Of a stretch of 64,000 nt of DNA, positions 50,746 through 59,396 are shown piece by piece. Under the pieces are notes generated by a model. It was not told the origin of the DNA. It made no database searches and was given only the letters and a program-made list of their open reading frames with translations. Location of the stretch: contig NZ_CP046027.1 in assembly GCF_009671065.1 (NCBI RefSeq), positions 682,001 to 746,000 of the forward strand, read 5' to 3'. Each line of letters begins with the position of its first letter. Positions within the stretch are counted from its first letter, which is position 1. Both the position numbers and the translations under genes were made by a program. Origin of the DNA: Neisseria brasiliensis (lineage in GTDB: Bacteria > Pseudomonadota > Gammaproteobacteria > Burkholderiales > Neisseriaceae).

Positions 50746-51897
50746 ATGAAGCCACATATTCCCCAGCCATCTGACGAAGCCCGCCAATCAAGCCAGCAAC
50801 TTTGCCAACACATCCGCCAAGAAATTATTGCCCACGACAACTGGCTGCCATTCTCTTGCTTCATGGAACTCGCACTTTATCACCCCGAATTTGGCTACTA
50901 CACCGGCGGCAGCCATAAAATCGGTGCTTCCGGCGATTTCATCACCGCCCCGACACTTTCCCCTTTATTCGCTCGCACATTGGCGCGCCAACTCAACGCC
51001 CTTTTACCGCAAACCGCCGGCAATATTTACGAATTCGGCGCAGGCACAGGCCGATTGGTCGCAGATTTGCTAAACCATCTTTCAGATGGCCTAAAAATCT
51101 ACTATATCATTGAGTTATCAGCCGAATTGGCACAACGCCAACGCACTTGGCTAGACCAGCAGCTAAGCCCTGAATTAAGCAAAAAAGTCATCCACCTTTC
51201 TGCTTTACCCGACACCTTCGACGGCATCATTTTAGGCAATGAAGTGCTCGATGCCATGCCGGTTGAGCGCGTGCATTACCAAGCAGGCGAATTTCATCAA
51301 GTTGGTGTCAGCATAGAAAACCAGCAATTCATACAAACCGCCAAACCTTTGCTATCCCCAACATTAATGCAAGCCGCACAATCCTACCTCCCCCTTATCG
51401 AAGGCTATACTAGCGAACTACATCCCGCGCAATATGCGTTTATCGCCACGCTTTCGCAAAAATTAGCACGCGGCGCAATGATTTGGATTGATTACGGCTT
51501 TGATGCGCAACAGTATTACCACCCGCAGCGCAACGACGGCACGTTCATCGGCCATTACCGCCACCACACCATTCACGACCCGTTTTTCCACATCGGCCTG
51601 ACCGACCTGACCGCGCACGTCAATTTTACCGACATCGCCCAAGCCGCCACCGTTGCCGGGCTGGACTTTATCGGCTACACCACGCAAGCGAATTTTCTGC
51701 TCAATCTGGGCATTACCGACTTACTGGCCGCAACCGGTGATGTCGATTCTGCGGCCTATTTACGCGAAGCGGCAGCAGTACAGAAATTGCTCAACCAACA
51801 CGAAATGGGCGAGCTGTTCAAAGTCATTGCCTTTGGCAAGCACATTGATGTCGATTGGCAAGGCTTTCAATTTGGCGACATCAGCCATAAGTTATGA
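50746..51897 (+). CDS. MidA/NDUFAF7-type class I SAM-dependent methyltransferase
   Basis: The 383-residue protein matches the MidA family (mitochondrial NDUFAF7 methylates an arginine of complex I). SCFMELALYHPEFGYYTGGS near residues 38-57 and IGASGDFITAPTLSPLFART near 60 form the family N-terminus. IYEFGAGTGRLVADLL near 98 is SAM motif I, and GNEVLDAMPVERV near 164 and GAMIWIDYGFDAQQYYHPQR near 244 are further hallmarks. Its bacterial substrate is not established. An in-gene DUS variant (TTCAGATGGCCT) lies at about 51079. Confidence 0.9.
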   Translation: MKPHIPQPSDEARQSSQQLCQHIRQEIIAHDNWLPFSCFMELALYHPEFGYYTGGSHKIGASGDFITAPTLSPLFARTLARQLNALLPQTAGNIYEFGAGTGRLVADLLNHLSDGLKIYYIIELSAELAQRQRTWLDQQLSPELSKKVIHLSALPDTFDGIILGNEVLDAMPVERVHYQAGEFHQVGVSIENQQFIQTAKPLLSPTLMQAAQSYLPLIEGYTSELHPAQYAFIATLSQKLARGAMIWIDYGFDAQQYYHPQRNDGTFIGHYRHHTIHDPFFHIGLTDLTAHVNFTDIAQAATVAGLDFIGYTTQANFLLNLGITDLLAATGDVDSAAYLREAAAVQKLLNQHEMGELFKVIAFGKHIDVDWQGFQFGDISHKL

Positions 51898-52014
51898 ACA
51901 AGTTTGTAGGCCGCCTGAACATTTTTCAGACGGCCCACAAAGCTGATTTTAGATATTTGACAAATTTTTTACCATTTAAAATCAATCAACAAGAAAATTT
52001 TTAGCAATTAACCC

Positions 52015-52042
52015 TTGCCAATGATTCAAAAAAACATATAAT
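52015..52042 (+). promoter_or_regulatory. tRNA promoter
   Basis: TTGCCA (52015-52020), a 16-base spacer and consensus TATAAT (52037-52042), 16 bases before the tRNA-Met start. Confidence 0.75.
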
Positions 52043-52058
52043 AGCGACTTCACGAAAC

Positions 52059-52135
52059 GGCGAATTAGCTCAGTCGGTTAGAGCAGAGGAATCATAATCC
52101 TTGTGTCCGGGGTTCGAATCCCTGATTCGCCACCA
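52059..52135 (+). tRNA. tRNA-Met (CAT anticodon)
   Basis: The 77-base cloverleaf has acceptor arm GGCGAAT/ATTCGCC, D arm GCTC/GAGC, anticodon stem GAGGA/TCCTT with loop ATCATAA (anticodon CAT), T arm CGGGG/CCCTG around TTCGAAT, and an encoded CCA. The paired first base excludes initiator tRNA. It is probably elongator Met; tRNA-Ile2 with lysidine shares the CAT anticodon and cannot be fully excluded. Confidence 0.93.
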
Positions 52136-52140
52136 TATTT

Positions 52141-52171
52141 AAACGAGTTGAAATCTGATTTCAACTCGTTT
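52141..52171 (+). other. 14-bp perfect hairpin between the two tRNA genes
   Basis: AAACGAGTTGAAAT and ATTTCAACTCGTTT pair perfectly around CTG, then TTCCC. It begins 5 bases after tRNA-Met and ends 6 bases before tRNA-Ala. It resembles a weak terminator (short U-run) or an RNase III processing stem of a dicistronic tRNA precursor. Confidence 0.75.
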
Positions 52172-52177
52172 TCCCAA

Positions 52178-52253
<76 letters not shown>

Positions 52254-52257
52254 GATT

Positions 52258-52293
52258 TAAAAAAGCTCTTGCTTTATGCAAGAGCTTTTTTAT
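52258..52293 (+). terminator. Terminator of the tRNA operon
   Basis: AAAAAAGCTCTTGC and GCAAGAGCTTTTTT form a long stem around TTTAT, followed by the T-run. A DUS pair for the convergent RDD gene lies at about 52359-52386. Confidence 0.92.
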
Positions 52294-52391
52294 TGGCTAT
52301 CAAATTATGAATCACCAATAGCCGCACCCAACATATTACCTTCCCTTCGCAGCATAAAAGGCCGTCCGAAACATTCAGACGGCCTCATTAC

Positions 52392-52991
52392 TTAACGCTT
52401 CGGCAATTCCACCACAACCGTATTCGCCAAATAATCCTGCAAAGTGCGGCGGTCGCTTTTCACTTTAAACAACATCACCACACACGCCACATAAGCAGCA
52501 AGCTGGATAAAGTTACTCAACAAATCAAACATATCGGGATTATCGGTAATCGATTGCGCGACATAGGCAATAATTCCTGCGGCCAAGCCCAATAAGAAGT
52601 AATAAGCTACTTCGCGCATAAACACCGTACCGAAAAAGCCGGGATTGGTACCATCGGTTTTCAACACCCGAATACCCAGCATTTTTTTGCCCAATGATTG
52701 ACCGTCTTTACTCATAAAATAAATCTGCGCCACACCATAAATCACCAACACAGCAATGCCAATCATCACCCAAGTCATGTTGATTTCAGGCAAAGTGAAT
52801 TCTTTTGACGCGCTGGCGCGTTGCAAATAGCCACTCTCTCCGGTCAACACCGAAATAATCAACGGAATATAAGCAGCAATATTCAACATACTATTGATGA
52901 TGACCGCCCCTATTCGCTTCATCGGCGGCGCCAAATCCACTTCAATTTGCGGCTCCATCATTTCAGACGGCATCGAATTCATATCATTCAT
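52392..52991 (-). CDS. RDD family membrane protein
   Basis: The 199-residue protein has four hydrophobic segments. The RDD-type blocks are PPMKRIGAVIINSMLNIAAY at about residues 22-41 and the conserved DGQSLGKKMLGIRVLKTDG near 96-114. RDD proteins have been linked to ion or solute transport but mostly lack a known role. A DUS inside the N-terminal coding part (about 52962) encodes MPSEM. It is convergent with the tRNA operon and divergent from asd. Confidence 0.85.
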   Translation of the reverse strand: MNDMNSMPSEMMEPQIEVDLAPPMKRIGAVIINSMLNIAAYIPLIISVLTGESGYLQRASASKEFTLPEINMTWVMIGIAVLVIYGVAQIYFMSKDGQSLGKKMLGIRVLKTDGTNPGFFGTVFMREVAYYFLLGLAAGIIAYVAQSITDNPDMFDLLSNFIQLAAYVACVVMLFKVKSDRRTLQDYLANTVVVELPKR

Positions 52992-53142
52992 ACGTTCACC
53001 TTTTGATGAGATTCAAACACGCATATTTGCGCATTTGCAAAAAAATTCAATAAAAACCTTTACATTTTTTTCAGACGGCGTTAAAACACTTACTTTATTC
53101 ATTTCAGAATTTTGTTAACAATTTTCCCTCAAGGAGCACAGA

Positions 53143-54255
53143 ATGAAAGTAGGTTTCGTTGGTTGGCGCGGCATGGTCGGCTCAGTATTGATGCAACGCA
53201 TGAAAGAAGAAAACGATTTCGCCCACATTCCTGAAGCGTATTTCTTCACCACGTCCAACGCCGGCGGCACCGCCCCTGATTTCGGCCAAGCAGCCAAAAC
53301 CCTGCTGGATGCCAATGATGTGACTGAATTAGCTAAAATGGACATCATTGTCACCTGTCAAGGCGGCGATTATACCAAAGCGGTTTTCCAACCACTGCGC
53401 GACAGCGGCTGGAATGGCTACTGGGTCGATGCAGCCTCTTCTTTGCGCATGGCCGATGACGCTATTATCGTCTTAGACCCGGTTAACCGCAACGTTATTG
53501 ATGACGGCCTGAAAAACGGCGTGAAAAACTACGTCGGCGGCAACTGTACCGTATCCCTGATGCTGATGGCATTGGGCGGCTTATTCCAAAACGATTTGGT
53601 TGAATGGGCCACCAGCATGACCTATCAAGCCGCATCCGGTGCCGGCGCGAAAAACATGCGCGAACTGATTGAAGGCATGGGCGCCATCAAAGCGCAAGCG
53701 GCCGATGAATTGGCCGATCCTTCCAGCGCTATTTTGGACATTGACCGCAAAGTTTCCGACTTCCTGCGCAGCGAAGACTATCCAAAAGCCAATTTCGGCG
53801 TACCTTTAGCCGGTAGCCTGATTCCTTGGATTGATGCCGACTTAGGCAACGGCCAATCCAAAGAAGAATGGAAAGGCGGCGTGGAAACCAACAAGATTTT
53901 GGGCACTGAGCAACCAATCGTGATTGACGGTTTGTGCGTGCGCATCGGCTCAATGCGTTGTCACAGCCAAGCCATCACGCTGAAGCTGAAAAAAGATTTG
54001 CCGGTTGAAGAAATCGAACACATTTTGGCCGAAGCCAATGATTGGGTGAAAGTGGTGCCAAATGAAAAAGAAGCCAGCATGAACGACCTGACTCCCGCTG
54101 CGGTAACCGGCACGCTAACCGTACCGGTCGGCCGCATCCGCAAGTTGGGTATGGGCGGCGAATACATCAGCGCGTTTACCGTTGGCGACCAACTGTTGTG
54201 GGGCGCAGCCGAACCCTTGCGCCGTGTATTGCGCATTATTTTGGGCAATCTGTAA
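53143..54255 (+). CDS. asd: Aspartate-semialdehyde dehydrogenase
   Basis: The 370-residue NADPH enzyme reduces aspartyl phosphate to the semialdehyde, the branch point to lysine/diaminopimelate, methionine and threonine. VGFVGWRGMVGSVLMQRM at residues 3-20 binds NADP. The catalytic cysteine is in VGGNCTVSLMLMALGG near 135. VRIGSMRCHSQAITLKLKKD near 266 carries the active-site His. The length is that of the E. coli type. AAGGAG precedes the start. Confidence 0.97.
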   Translation: MKVGFVGWRGMVGSVLMQRMKEENDFAHIPEAYFFTTSNAGGTAPDFGQAAKTLLDANDVTELAKMDIIVTCQGGDYTKAVFQPLRDSGWNGYWVDAASSLRMADDAIIVLDPVNRNVIDDGLKNGVKNYVGGNCTVSLMLMALGGLFQNDLVEWATSMTYQAASGAGAKNMRELIEGMGAIKAQAADELADPSSAILDIDRKVSDFLRSEDYPKANFGVPLAGSLIPWIDADLGNGQSKEEWKGGVETNKILGTEQPIVIDGLCVRIGSMRCHSQAITLKLKKDLPVEEIEHILAEANDWVKVVPNEKEASMNDLTPAAVTGTLTVPVGRIRKLGMGGEYISAFTVGDQLLWGAAEPLRRVLRIILGNL

Positions 54256-54266
54256 GCTAACAAACA

Positions 54267-54299
54267 AAAGAGCAACGATTCAAGACGTTGCTCTTTTTA
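54267..54299 (+). terminator. Terminator of asd
   Basis: AAAAGAGCAACG and CGTTGCTCTTTTT pair around ATTCAAGA, followed by a T-run; a DUS pair at about 54308-54340 follows for sspB. Confidence 0.9.
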
Positions 54300-54355
54300 T
54301 GATTCAAAGGCCGTCTGAAAATATTCAGACGGCCTTTTTGTTTTTTTAGGAAAGC

Positions 54356-54763
54356 TTATTTCACCAGCTTCAAACCTTTTTTCGGTTTAGATTCTGTTTC
54401 CGCTTCAGCAGCAGGCTTCTGCTCGGCTGCTTTATTGGCTGAATCAGGCGCATAAGGTTCGACTTCAAAGCCCATACCTTCGCCACTTTCTCTGCCAAAA
54501 ATGCTGACAATATGTCCCACCGGAATCCAAATATCGTGCGCCACACCACCGAAACGGGCTGAGAAATTAACCCATTCGTTATCAATATTCAAATTATGGC
54601 TGGCAGTTTGGCCGATGTTTAACACAATCTCGTTTTCACGCACATACTGCATCGGTACGCGCGTATGCTCGTTTACCCACGCAACGATATGTGGCGTTTG
54701 GTTGTTATCCAAACACCATTCATATAAGGCACGGATTAAATAAGGTTTGGTACTGGCAGTCAT
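54356..54763 (-). CDS. sspB: ClpXP specificity factor SspB
   Basis: The 135-residue adaptor delivers ssrA-tagged proteins to ClpXP. The folded domain begins TKPYLIRALYEWCLDNNQTP (residues 5-24) with the peptide-binding NFSARFGGVAHDIWIPVGHI near 67. A flexible linker from about residue 100 leads to the ClpX-docking tail KPKKGLKLVK. It lies 22 bases after sspA and is co-transcribed with it. Confidence 0.94.
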   Translation of the reverse strand: MTASTKPYLIRALYEWCLDNNQTPHIVAWVNEHTRVPMQYVRENEIVLNIGQTASHNLNIDNEWVNFSARFGGVAHDIWIPVGHIVSIFGRESGEGMGFEVEPYAPDSANKAAEQKPAAEAETESKPKKGLKLVK

Positions 54764-54785
54764 CTGCCCTCCTAGAAATCAGCGA

Positions 54786-55391
54786 TTAACGGCGCATGGC
54801 TTTTTCAGCCGGCGTCAAAGCTTCGATAAAGGCTTCGCGTTGGAAAATACGCTCGGCGTATTTCAACAATGGCGCAGCGGTTTTGCCCAATTTGATGTCG
54901 TAATAATCCAAGCGCCACAACAATGGCGACAAGGCAACATCAATCATCGAAAATTCATCGCCTAATATGTATTTGTTTTTCGAGAATGCGGGCGCTAACA
55001 AGGTTAGACCGTTACCAATCGCTTCACGCGCTTTGGCTTGCTCTTTATTGGTTGATTCAGCGTTTTCCAAAATCTGTACCAAGCTGAATAATTCTTTTTC
55101 CATGCGGTGCAAAACCAAACGGCCGCGACCACGCATTACGGGATCACCCGGCATCAATTGCGGATGCGGGAAACGCTCGTCAATGTATTCGTTGATGATG
55201 TTTGATTCATACAAAATCAAATCGCGCTCGACCAATACCGGCACTTGGTTATACGGATTCATCACCGCCAAATCTTCCGGCTTGTTAAAAATATCGACGT
55301 CTTTGATTTCAAAATCCATGCCTTTTTCGTACAACACGAAACGGCAGCGCTGACTAAACGGGCAAGTAATGCCTGAATATAAAGTCATCAT
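54786..55391 (-). CDS. sspA: Stringent starvation protein A (GST-like)
   Basis: The 201-residue protein has a thioredoxin-like N-terminal domain (MMTLYSGITCPFSQRCRFVL, then YEKGMDFEIKDVDI) and a helical GST C-terminal domain. NPYNQVPVLVERDLILYESN is at about 46-65. SspA binds RNA polymerase and alters sigma-70 transcription under starvation; it lacks glutathione transferase activity in E. coli. In Neisseria sspA and sspB lie downstream of petABC, as here, but a terminator separates them. Confidence 0.93.
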   Translation of the reverse strand: MMTLYSGITCPFSQRCRFVLYEKGMDFEIKDVDIFNKPEDLAVMNPYNQVPVLVERDLILYESNIINEYIDERFPHPQLMPGDPVMRGRGRLVLHRMEKELFSLVQILENAESTNKEQAKAREAIGNGLTLLAPAFSKNKYILGDEFSMIDVALSPLLWRLDYYDIKLGKTAAPLLKYAERIFQREAFIEALTPAEKAMRR

Positions 55392-55544
55392 AGCGTTTGG
55401 CTCCTAATTGCGTACCGCCTTTCAGACGGCCTATATATAAAGTTAATGGCTTGATTATATACGATTGCGTGATTTAAAGCTAGAAAATCGAGTTAATGCT
55501 TTATTTTTACTGATTATTTTTCAAAATTTCTATTCTGCAAATAC

Positions 55545-55574
55545 AAAAAAGCAAGCCCGAAGGCTTGCTTTTTA
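55545..55574 (-). terminator. Terminator of petABC
   Basis: AAAAAGCAAGCC and GGCTTGCTTTTT pair around CGAA, with T-runs on both strands, 10 bases after the petC stop codon. Confidence 0.9.
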
Positions 55575-55583
55575 CTGCACTTC

Positions 55584-56372
55584 TTAGTGAACGTCTTTCC
55601 AGAATTCTTTCTTCAGGAAGTACGCCAATGGCAACATCACTGCCAACAAGAAAATCATCACGATGTAGCCGGTACGGTGGCGTTGCAATTGCGCCGGCTC
55701 ACCCATGTAGACCATGAAATTCACCAAGTCGCGGGCATAATCGTCATACTCTTTCTCGATGACTTTACCGTTTGGCAAGCGGCGAGAATGCAAACCGGTT
55801 GACTCCCAGTAGAGTTTCGGCTCTTTCACGCCATGCTCGTTTTCAACCCAAATCGGTTGGCCTTTGCCGTCCAACTCAACCGCTTTTACGCCTTGTTGTT
55901 CCCACAAAGGATGAGGCATGCCGACTTTGTCGAATACGGCGTTGTTCCAGCCGTTAGGACGGGTCGGATCTTTGTAGAAGCCGCGCATGTAGGCATACAG
56001 GTAATCTGCGCCACGCGAGCGGGCAATCAGCGTCAAATCCGGTGGCGCGGCGCCAAACCATTTTTCACCATCTTTCGGATGCATGGCTGACAACATTACA
56101 TCACCCACGTTATCGGTCGTGAACATCAGGTTTTTCTTGATTTCATCATCAGTCAAACCAATGTCTTTCAAACGGTTGAAACGCATGCCGGTCGCTGAGT
56201 GACAAGACAAGCAATAGTTGGTGAAAATCTGCGCACCGCGTTGCAAGCTCACTTGGTCACGCAAGTCGATGTCAACTTTTTCGTAAACCGCATGATCGCC
56301 GGCAGCCATCGCTGCACTCATCGGCACTGCCAACAATAAGGCAGCAAACCAGTTTTTAAGTGTTTGTTTCAT
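55584..56372 (-). CDS. petC: Ubiquinol-cytochrome c reductase, cytochrome c1
   Basis: The 262-residue subunit carries haem c at CLSCHS near residue 57, with a Met ligand expected in the C-terminal half. The signal peptide is MKQTLKNWFAALLLAVPMSA, and a C-terminal membrane anchor lies near 232-252 (TGYIVMIFLLAVMLPLAYFL). It passes electrons from the Rieske protein to periplasmic cytochromes. The start at 56372 has GAGGG upstream; 14 bases separate it from the petB stop. It is the third gene of petABC. Confidence 0.95.
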   Translation of the reverse strand: MKQTLKNWFAALLLAVPMSAAMAAGDHAVYEKVDIDLRDQVSLQRGAQIFTNYCLSCHSATGMRFNRLKDIGLTDDEIKKNLMFTTDNVGDVMLSAMHPKDGEKWFGAAPPDLTLIARSRGADYLYAYMRGFYKDPTRPNGWNNAVFDKVGMPHPLWEQQGVKAVELDGKGQPIWVENEHGVKEPKLYWESTGLHSRRLPNGKVIEKEYDDYARDLVNFMVYMGEPAQLQRHRTGYIVMIFLLAVMLPLAYFLKKEFWKDVH

Positions 56373-56386
56373 TTTCGCTGCCCTCA

Positions 56387-57736
56387 TTAGATATTCACTG
56401 CAAACAGATACGAGCCAATCAGGGTAATCGCTACGTAAACGAAGAACATAACTTTCTGTTTGGTCGTGCTCATGGTTACACGTTCCGGAACCGGTTTGTC
56501 TTTATCCAGTTTGGTGTAGAACGGCATACCCAAGAAGAAGGCGAAATAAACAACCGACAAGATACGCGCTACTAAAGTACGGGTATCGGTCGCTACCAAT
56601 GCACCCAAAATACCCAAGCCGATGAACGAAATCACAAACAATACTACGGCAATCTTAAACAACGGACCACGGTAGCGGATAGATTTTACTTCACCTTTAT
56701 CCAGCCAAGGCAACAGGGCAATCAATACCACGGCAGCACCCATCGCAATCACACCCCAAACTTGCGTACCCAAGAATGAAGGTACGGCACGCAAAATCGC
56801 GTAGAACGGTGTGAAATACCATACCGGTGCAATGTGAGCCGGTGTTTTCAGCGGGTTGGCTGCATCAAAGTTTGGTTTTTCCAGGAAGTAACCGCCGCCT
56901 TCAGGTGCGAAGAACATCACGGCACAGAATACAATCAGGAATACCACGACACCCAAGATATCTTTTACAGTGTAGTAAGGATGGAAAGGAATGCCGTCTA
57001 AAGGTACGCCGTTTTCATCTTTCAGTTTCTTGATTTCCACACCGTCAGGGTTGTTCGAACCCACTTCGTGCAAGGCAATCACGTGCGCCACGACCAAACC
57101 GATCAATACCAATGGTACGGCAATCACGTGCAAGGCGAAGAAGCGGTTCAAGGTTACGTCAGATACGTTAAAGTCACCACGAATCCAAGTAGACAAGTCT
57201 GGACCGATTACTGGAATGGCGGCAAACAGATTAATAATTACCTGCGCACCCCAGAACGACATCTGCCCCCAAGGCAACAGGTAACCCATAAAGGCTTCTG
57301 CCATCAAGGCCAAGAAAATCAGTGAGCCGAATACCCAAACCAATTCGCGTGGTTTTTTGTACGAACCGTACACCAAGCCGCGGAACATATGCAGGTAAAC
57401 GACGATGAAGAAGAATGATGCGCCGGTAGAGTGCATGTAGCGGATAATCCAGCCGCCGGATACGTCGCGCATAATATATTCTACCGCGGTAAAGGCCGCA
57501 GGCAGATGGTAGGCATTCAAGTTGCCGTCTGGTTTGTAGTTCATGGTCAGGAAAATGCCGCTGACGATTTGAATCACCAGCACCAGCAAGGCCAACGAAC
57601 CGAAGTAATACCAGAAGTTGAAGTTTTTAGGAGCATAATACTGAGCCAAGTGCTCATTCCACATTTTAGTCAGCGGAAAACGAGCATCTACCCAGCCTAA
57701 CAATGCTTTTGCTTTGTCATTGGTTTGGTTTGCCAT
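56387..57736 (-). CDS. petB: Ubiquinol-cytochrome c reductase, cytochrome b
   Basis: The 449-residue membrane subunit holds both b haems. Hydrophobic helices run throughout. MHSTGASFFFIVVYLHMFRG near residue 102 and HVIAVPLVLIGLVVAHVIAL near 204 contain the paired haem-ligand histidines, and the quinol-site P-E-W equivalent lies in PVWYFTPFYAILR near 305. It oxidises ubiquinol and translocates protons. It lies 18 bases after petA. Confidence 0.96.
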   Translation of the reverse strand: MANQTNDKAKALLGWVDARFPLTKMWNEHLAQYYAPKNFNFWYYFGSLALLVLVIQIVSGIFLTMNYKPDGNLNAYHLPAAFTAVEYIMRDVSGGWIIRYMHSTGASFFFIVVYLHMFRGLVYGSYKKPRELVWVFGSLIFLALMAEAFMGYLLPWGQMSFWGAQVIINLFAAIPVIGPDLSTWIRGDFNVSDVTLNRFFALHVIAVPLVLIGLVVAHVIALHEVGSNNPDGVEIKKLKDENGVPLDGIPFHPYYTVKDILGVVVFLIVFCAVMFFAPEGGGYFLEKPNFDAANPLKTPAHIAPVWYFTPFYAILRAVPSFLGTQVWGVIAMGAAVVLIALLPWLDKGEVKSIRYRGPLFKIAVVLFVISFIGLGILGALVATDTRTLVARILSVVYFAFFLGMPFYTKLDKDKPVPERVTMSTTKQKVMFFVYVAITLIGSYLFAVNI

Positions 57737-57754
57737 AGTTTCAGTTCCTTATTA

Positions 57755-58336
57755 TTAGTCTTCGCCTACCAAGACGGTTGTATCGCTCAAATATTTATAA
57801 GGCGGTACCACCAAGTTGGTCGGTGCAGGAACACCTTTGTACACACGGCCTGCAATATCGAATTTCGAACCGTGGCAAGGGCAAAAGAAACCGCCTTTCC
57901 AATCTGCGCCCAAATCAGCCGGTGCAATATCAGGGCGATAGGTCGGAGAGCAACCCAAGTGGGTACAAATACCGATGGCAACCAAAATATTCGGCTTGAT
58001 CGAACGGGTTGCGTTTCTCGCGTATTCAGGCTGTTGTTCCGCATCTGAATTCGGGTCGGCCATTTGACCATCCAGCGTTTTCAGATCATTCAGCTGCTGC
58101 TCTGTGCGATTAACAATCCAAATCGGTTTGCCCTGCCATTCGGCAGTCATCATTTGGCCAGCTTCGATTTTGCTGACATCTACTTCGATGGCAGCACCAG
58201 CGGCTTTGGCTTTTTCCGAAGGGAAGAAGCTTGCCACGAAAGGCGTTACCACACCTAAGGCAGCCACACCGCCTGCGCCGCAGGTTGCGAGCGTCAGGAA
58301 ACGGCGGCGGCCGTTATTGATTTCTTGATTATCCAT
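57755..58336 (-). CDS. petA: Ubiquinol-cytochrome c reductase, Rieske iron-sulfur protein
   Basis: The 193-residue subunit has a twin-arginine signal-anchor (NGRRRFLTLATCGAGGVAAL) and the Rieske cluster ligands in CTHLGCSP near 128 and CPCHGSKFD near 150. It takes electrons from ubiquinol to cytochrome c1. It is the first gene of petABC. A 124-base AT-rich gap, with its promoter, precedes it. Confidence 0.97.
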   Translation of the reverse strand: MDNQEINNGRRRFLTLATCGAGGVAALGVVTPFVASFFPSEKAKAAGAAIEVDVSKIEAGQMMTAEWQGKPIWIVNRTEQQLNDLKTLDGQMADPNSDAEQQPEYARNATRSIKPNILVAIGICTHLGCSPTYRPDIAPADLGADWKGGFFCPCHGSKFDIAGRVYKGVPAPTNLVVPPYKYLSDTTVLVGED

Positions 58337-58460
58337 TATTCAGTCGTCCTAAGAATTTTGGGAATACCGAGCCATTAAACAGTGTAATTCTACCTAGTTT
58401 GTTGTAATACTCAAAGCATTATTTAAAATAAGGTAAAGATTTTGTGATATTTCTCAATAT

Positions 58461-59210
58461 TTAGGCGGGATTTTGTTCGTCAAAGCGACATATTTCGACA
58501 TTAAAGACATCCTCAATTGCCTTGCCCAGCGCCTGCACGCCGTAACGTTCGGTGGCATGATGGCCGGCGCTGATAAATGCCACACCACATTCGTTGGCCA
58601 AATGGTATTGCGCTTCAGAAATTTCACCGGTCACATACGCATCCACCCCTTCGTCAATGGCCGTCTGAAAAAAGCCTTGCGCCCCGCCGGTACACCACGC
58701 AATGCGTTTGATTTCGCGATTCATGTTACCCACGATCACCGACTGGCGCTGCAATTTGTCAGCCATACTGTCTGAAAGCTGCTGTAAGGTTTGCGGTGTG
58801 TTCAGACGGCCTATATTTAATAGGTTTTGATCACCGCATTGGTAATCCAATTCCCAACCCAATAAAGCCGCCAATTGCGCATTATTGCCCCACTCGGGAT
58901 GCGCGTCCAAAGGCAGGTGATAGCCAACCATATTGATTTGGTGTTGCAATAATGTTTCGATACGTTGTTTTTTCCAGCCGGTAATGGTCAACGGCTCGCT
59001 TTTCCAAAACATGCCGTGATGCACCAGCAGCATATCCGCGCCTTGTTCGACGGCAAAATCAATGGCTGCTTTACTGGCGGTTACCGATGTCGCGATTTTG
59101 TTGACTGTTTCGCGCCCTTCAACCTGTAAGCCGTTGGGCGCATAGTCTTTAAACAGATTCACTTGCAAATTTTCTCGGCACCAATCCAATATTTCCTGAC
59201 GTGTCGCCAT
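58461..59210 (-). CDS. Nif3-like dinuclear metal centre protein (YbgI family)
   Basis: The 249-residue protein forms hexameric toroids with a di-metal site in relatives. Metal-ligand blocks are GADMLLVHHGMFWKSE near residue 58, YHLPLDAHPEWGNNAQLA near 97 and the late SAGHHATERYGVQAL near 213. The function is unproven; links to GTP cyclohydrolase-type chemistry and to DNA are suggested for relatives. A DUS inside (about 58801) lies in the NIGRLNTPQ part. Confidence 0.9.
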   Translation of the reverse strand: MATRQEILDWCRENLQVNLFKDYAPNGLQVEGRETVNKIATSVTASKAAIDFAVEQGADMLLVHHGMFWKSEPLTITGWKKQRIETLLQHQINMVGYHLPLDAHPEWGNNAQLAALLGWELDYQCGDQNLLNIGRLNTPQTLQQLSDSMADKLQRQSVIVGNMNREIKRIAWCTGGAQGFFQTAIDEGVDAYVTGEISEAQYHLANECGVAFISAGHHATERYGVQALGKAIEDVFNVEICRFDEQNPA

Positions 59211-59341
59211 ATTGCCTTCCTTTGCTCACATTCTTCTAAAGTAGCGCATTTTATCTGAAAATCCCCTGCGCTTTTCAATCATTACACTGGAATAACCGTT
59301 CTTATTCATATATTTGATTATTAATCGTTTACACGTCAACA

Positions 59342-59360
59342 TGAATTATTTTAATATTCA
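59342..59360 (+). promoter_or_regulatory. TGAAT-N9-ATTCA interrupted palindrome before metR
   Basis: TGAATTATTTTAATATTCA lies 36 bases upstream of the metR start. MetR sites contain TGAA and TTCA half-sites, but with a 5-base spacer (TGAA-N5-TTCA); here the spacing is longer. It is a possible LysR-type autoregulatory box, or chance in AT-rich DNA. Confidence 0.3.
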
Positions 59361-59396
59361 CGCTTCACAAACACAGGCCGTCTGAACGGAAAACTC

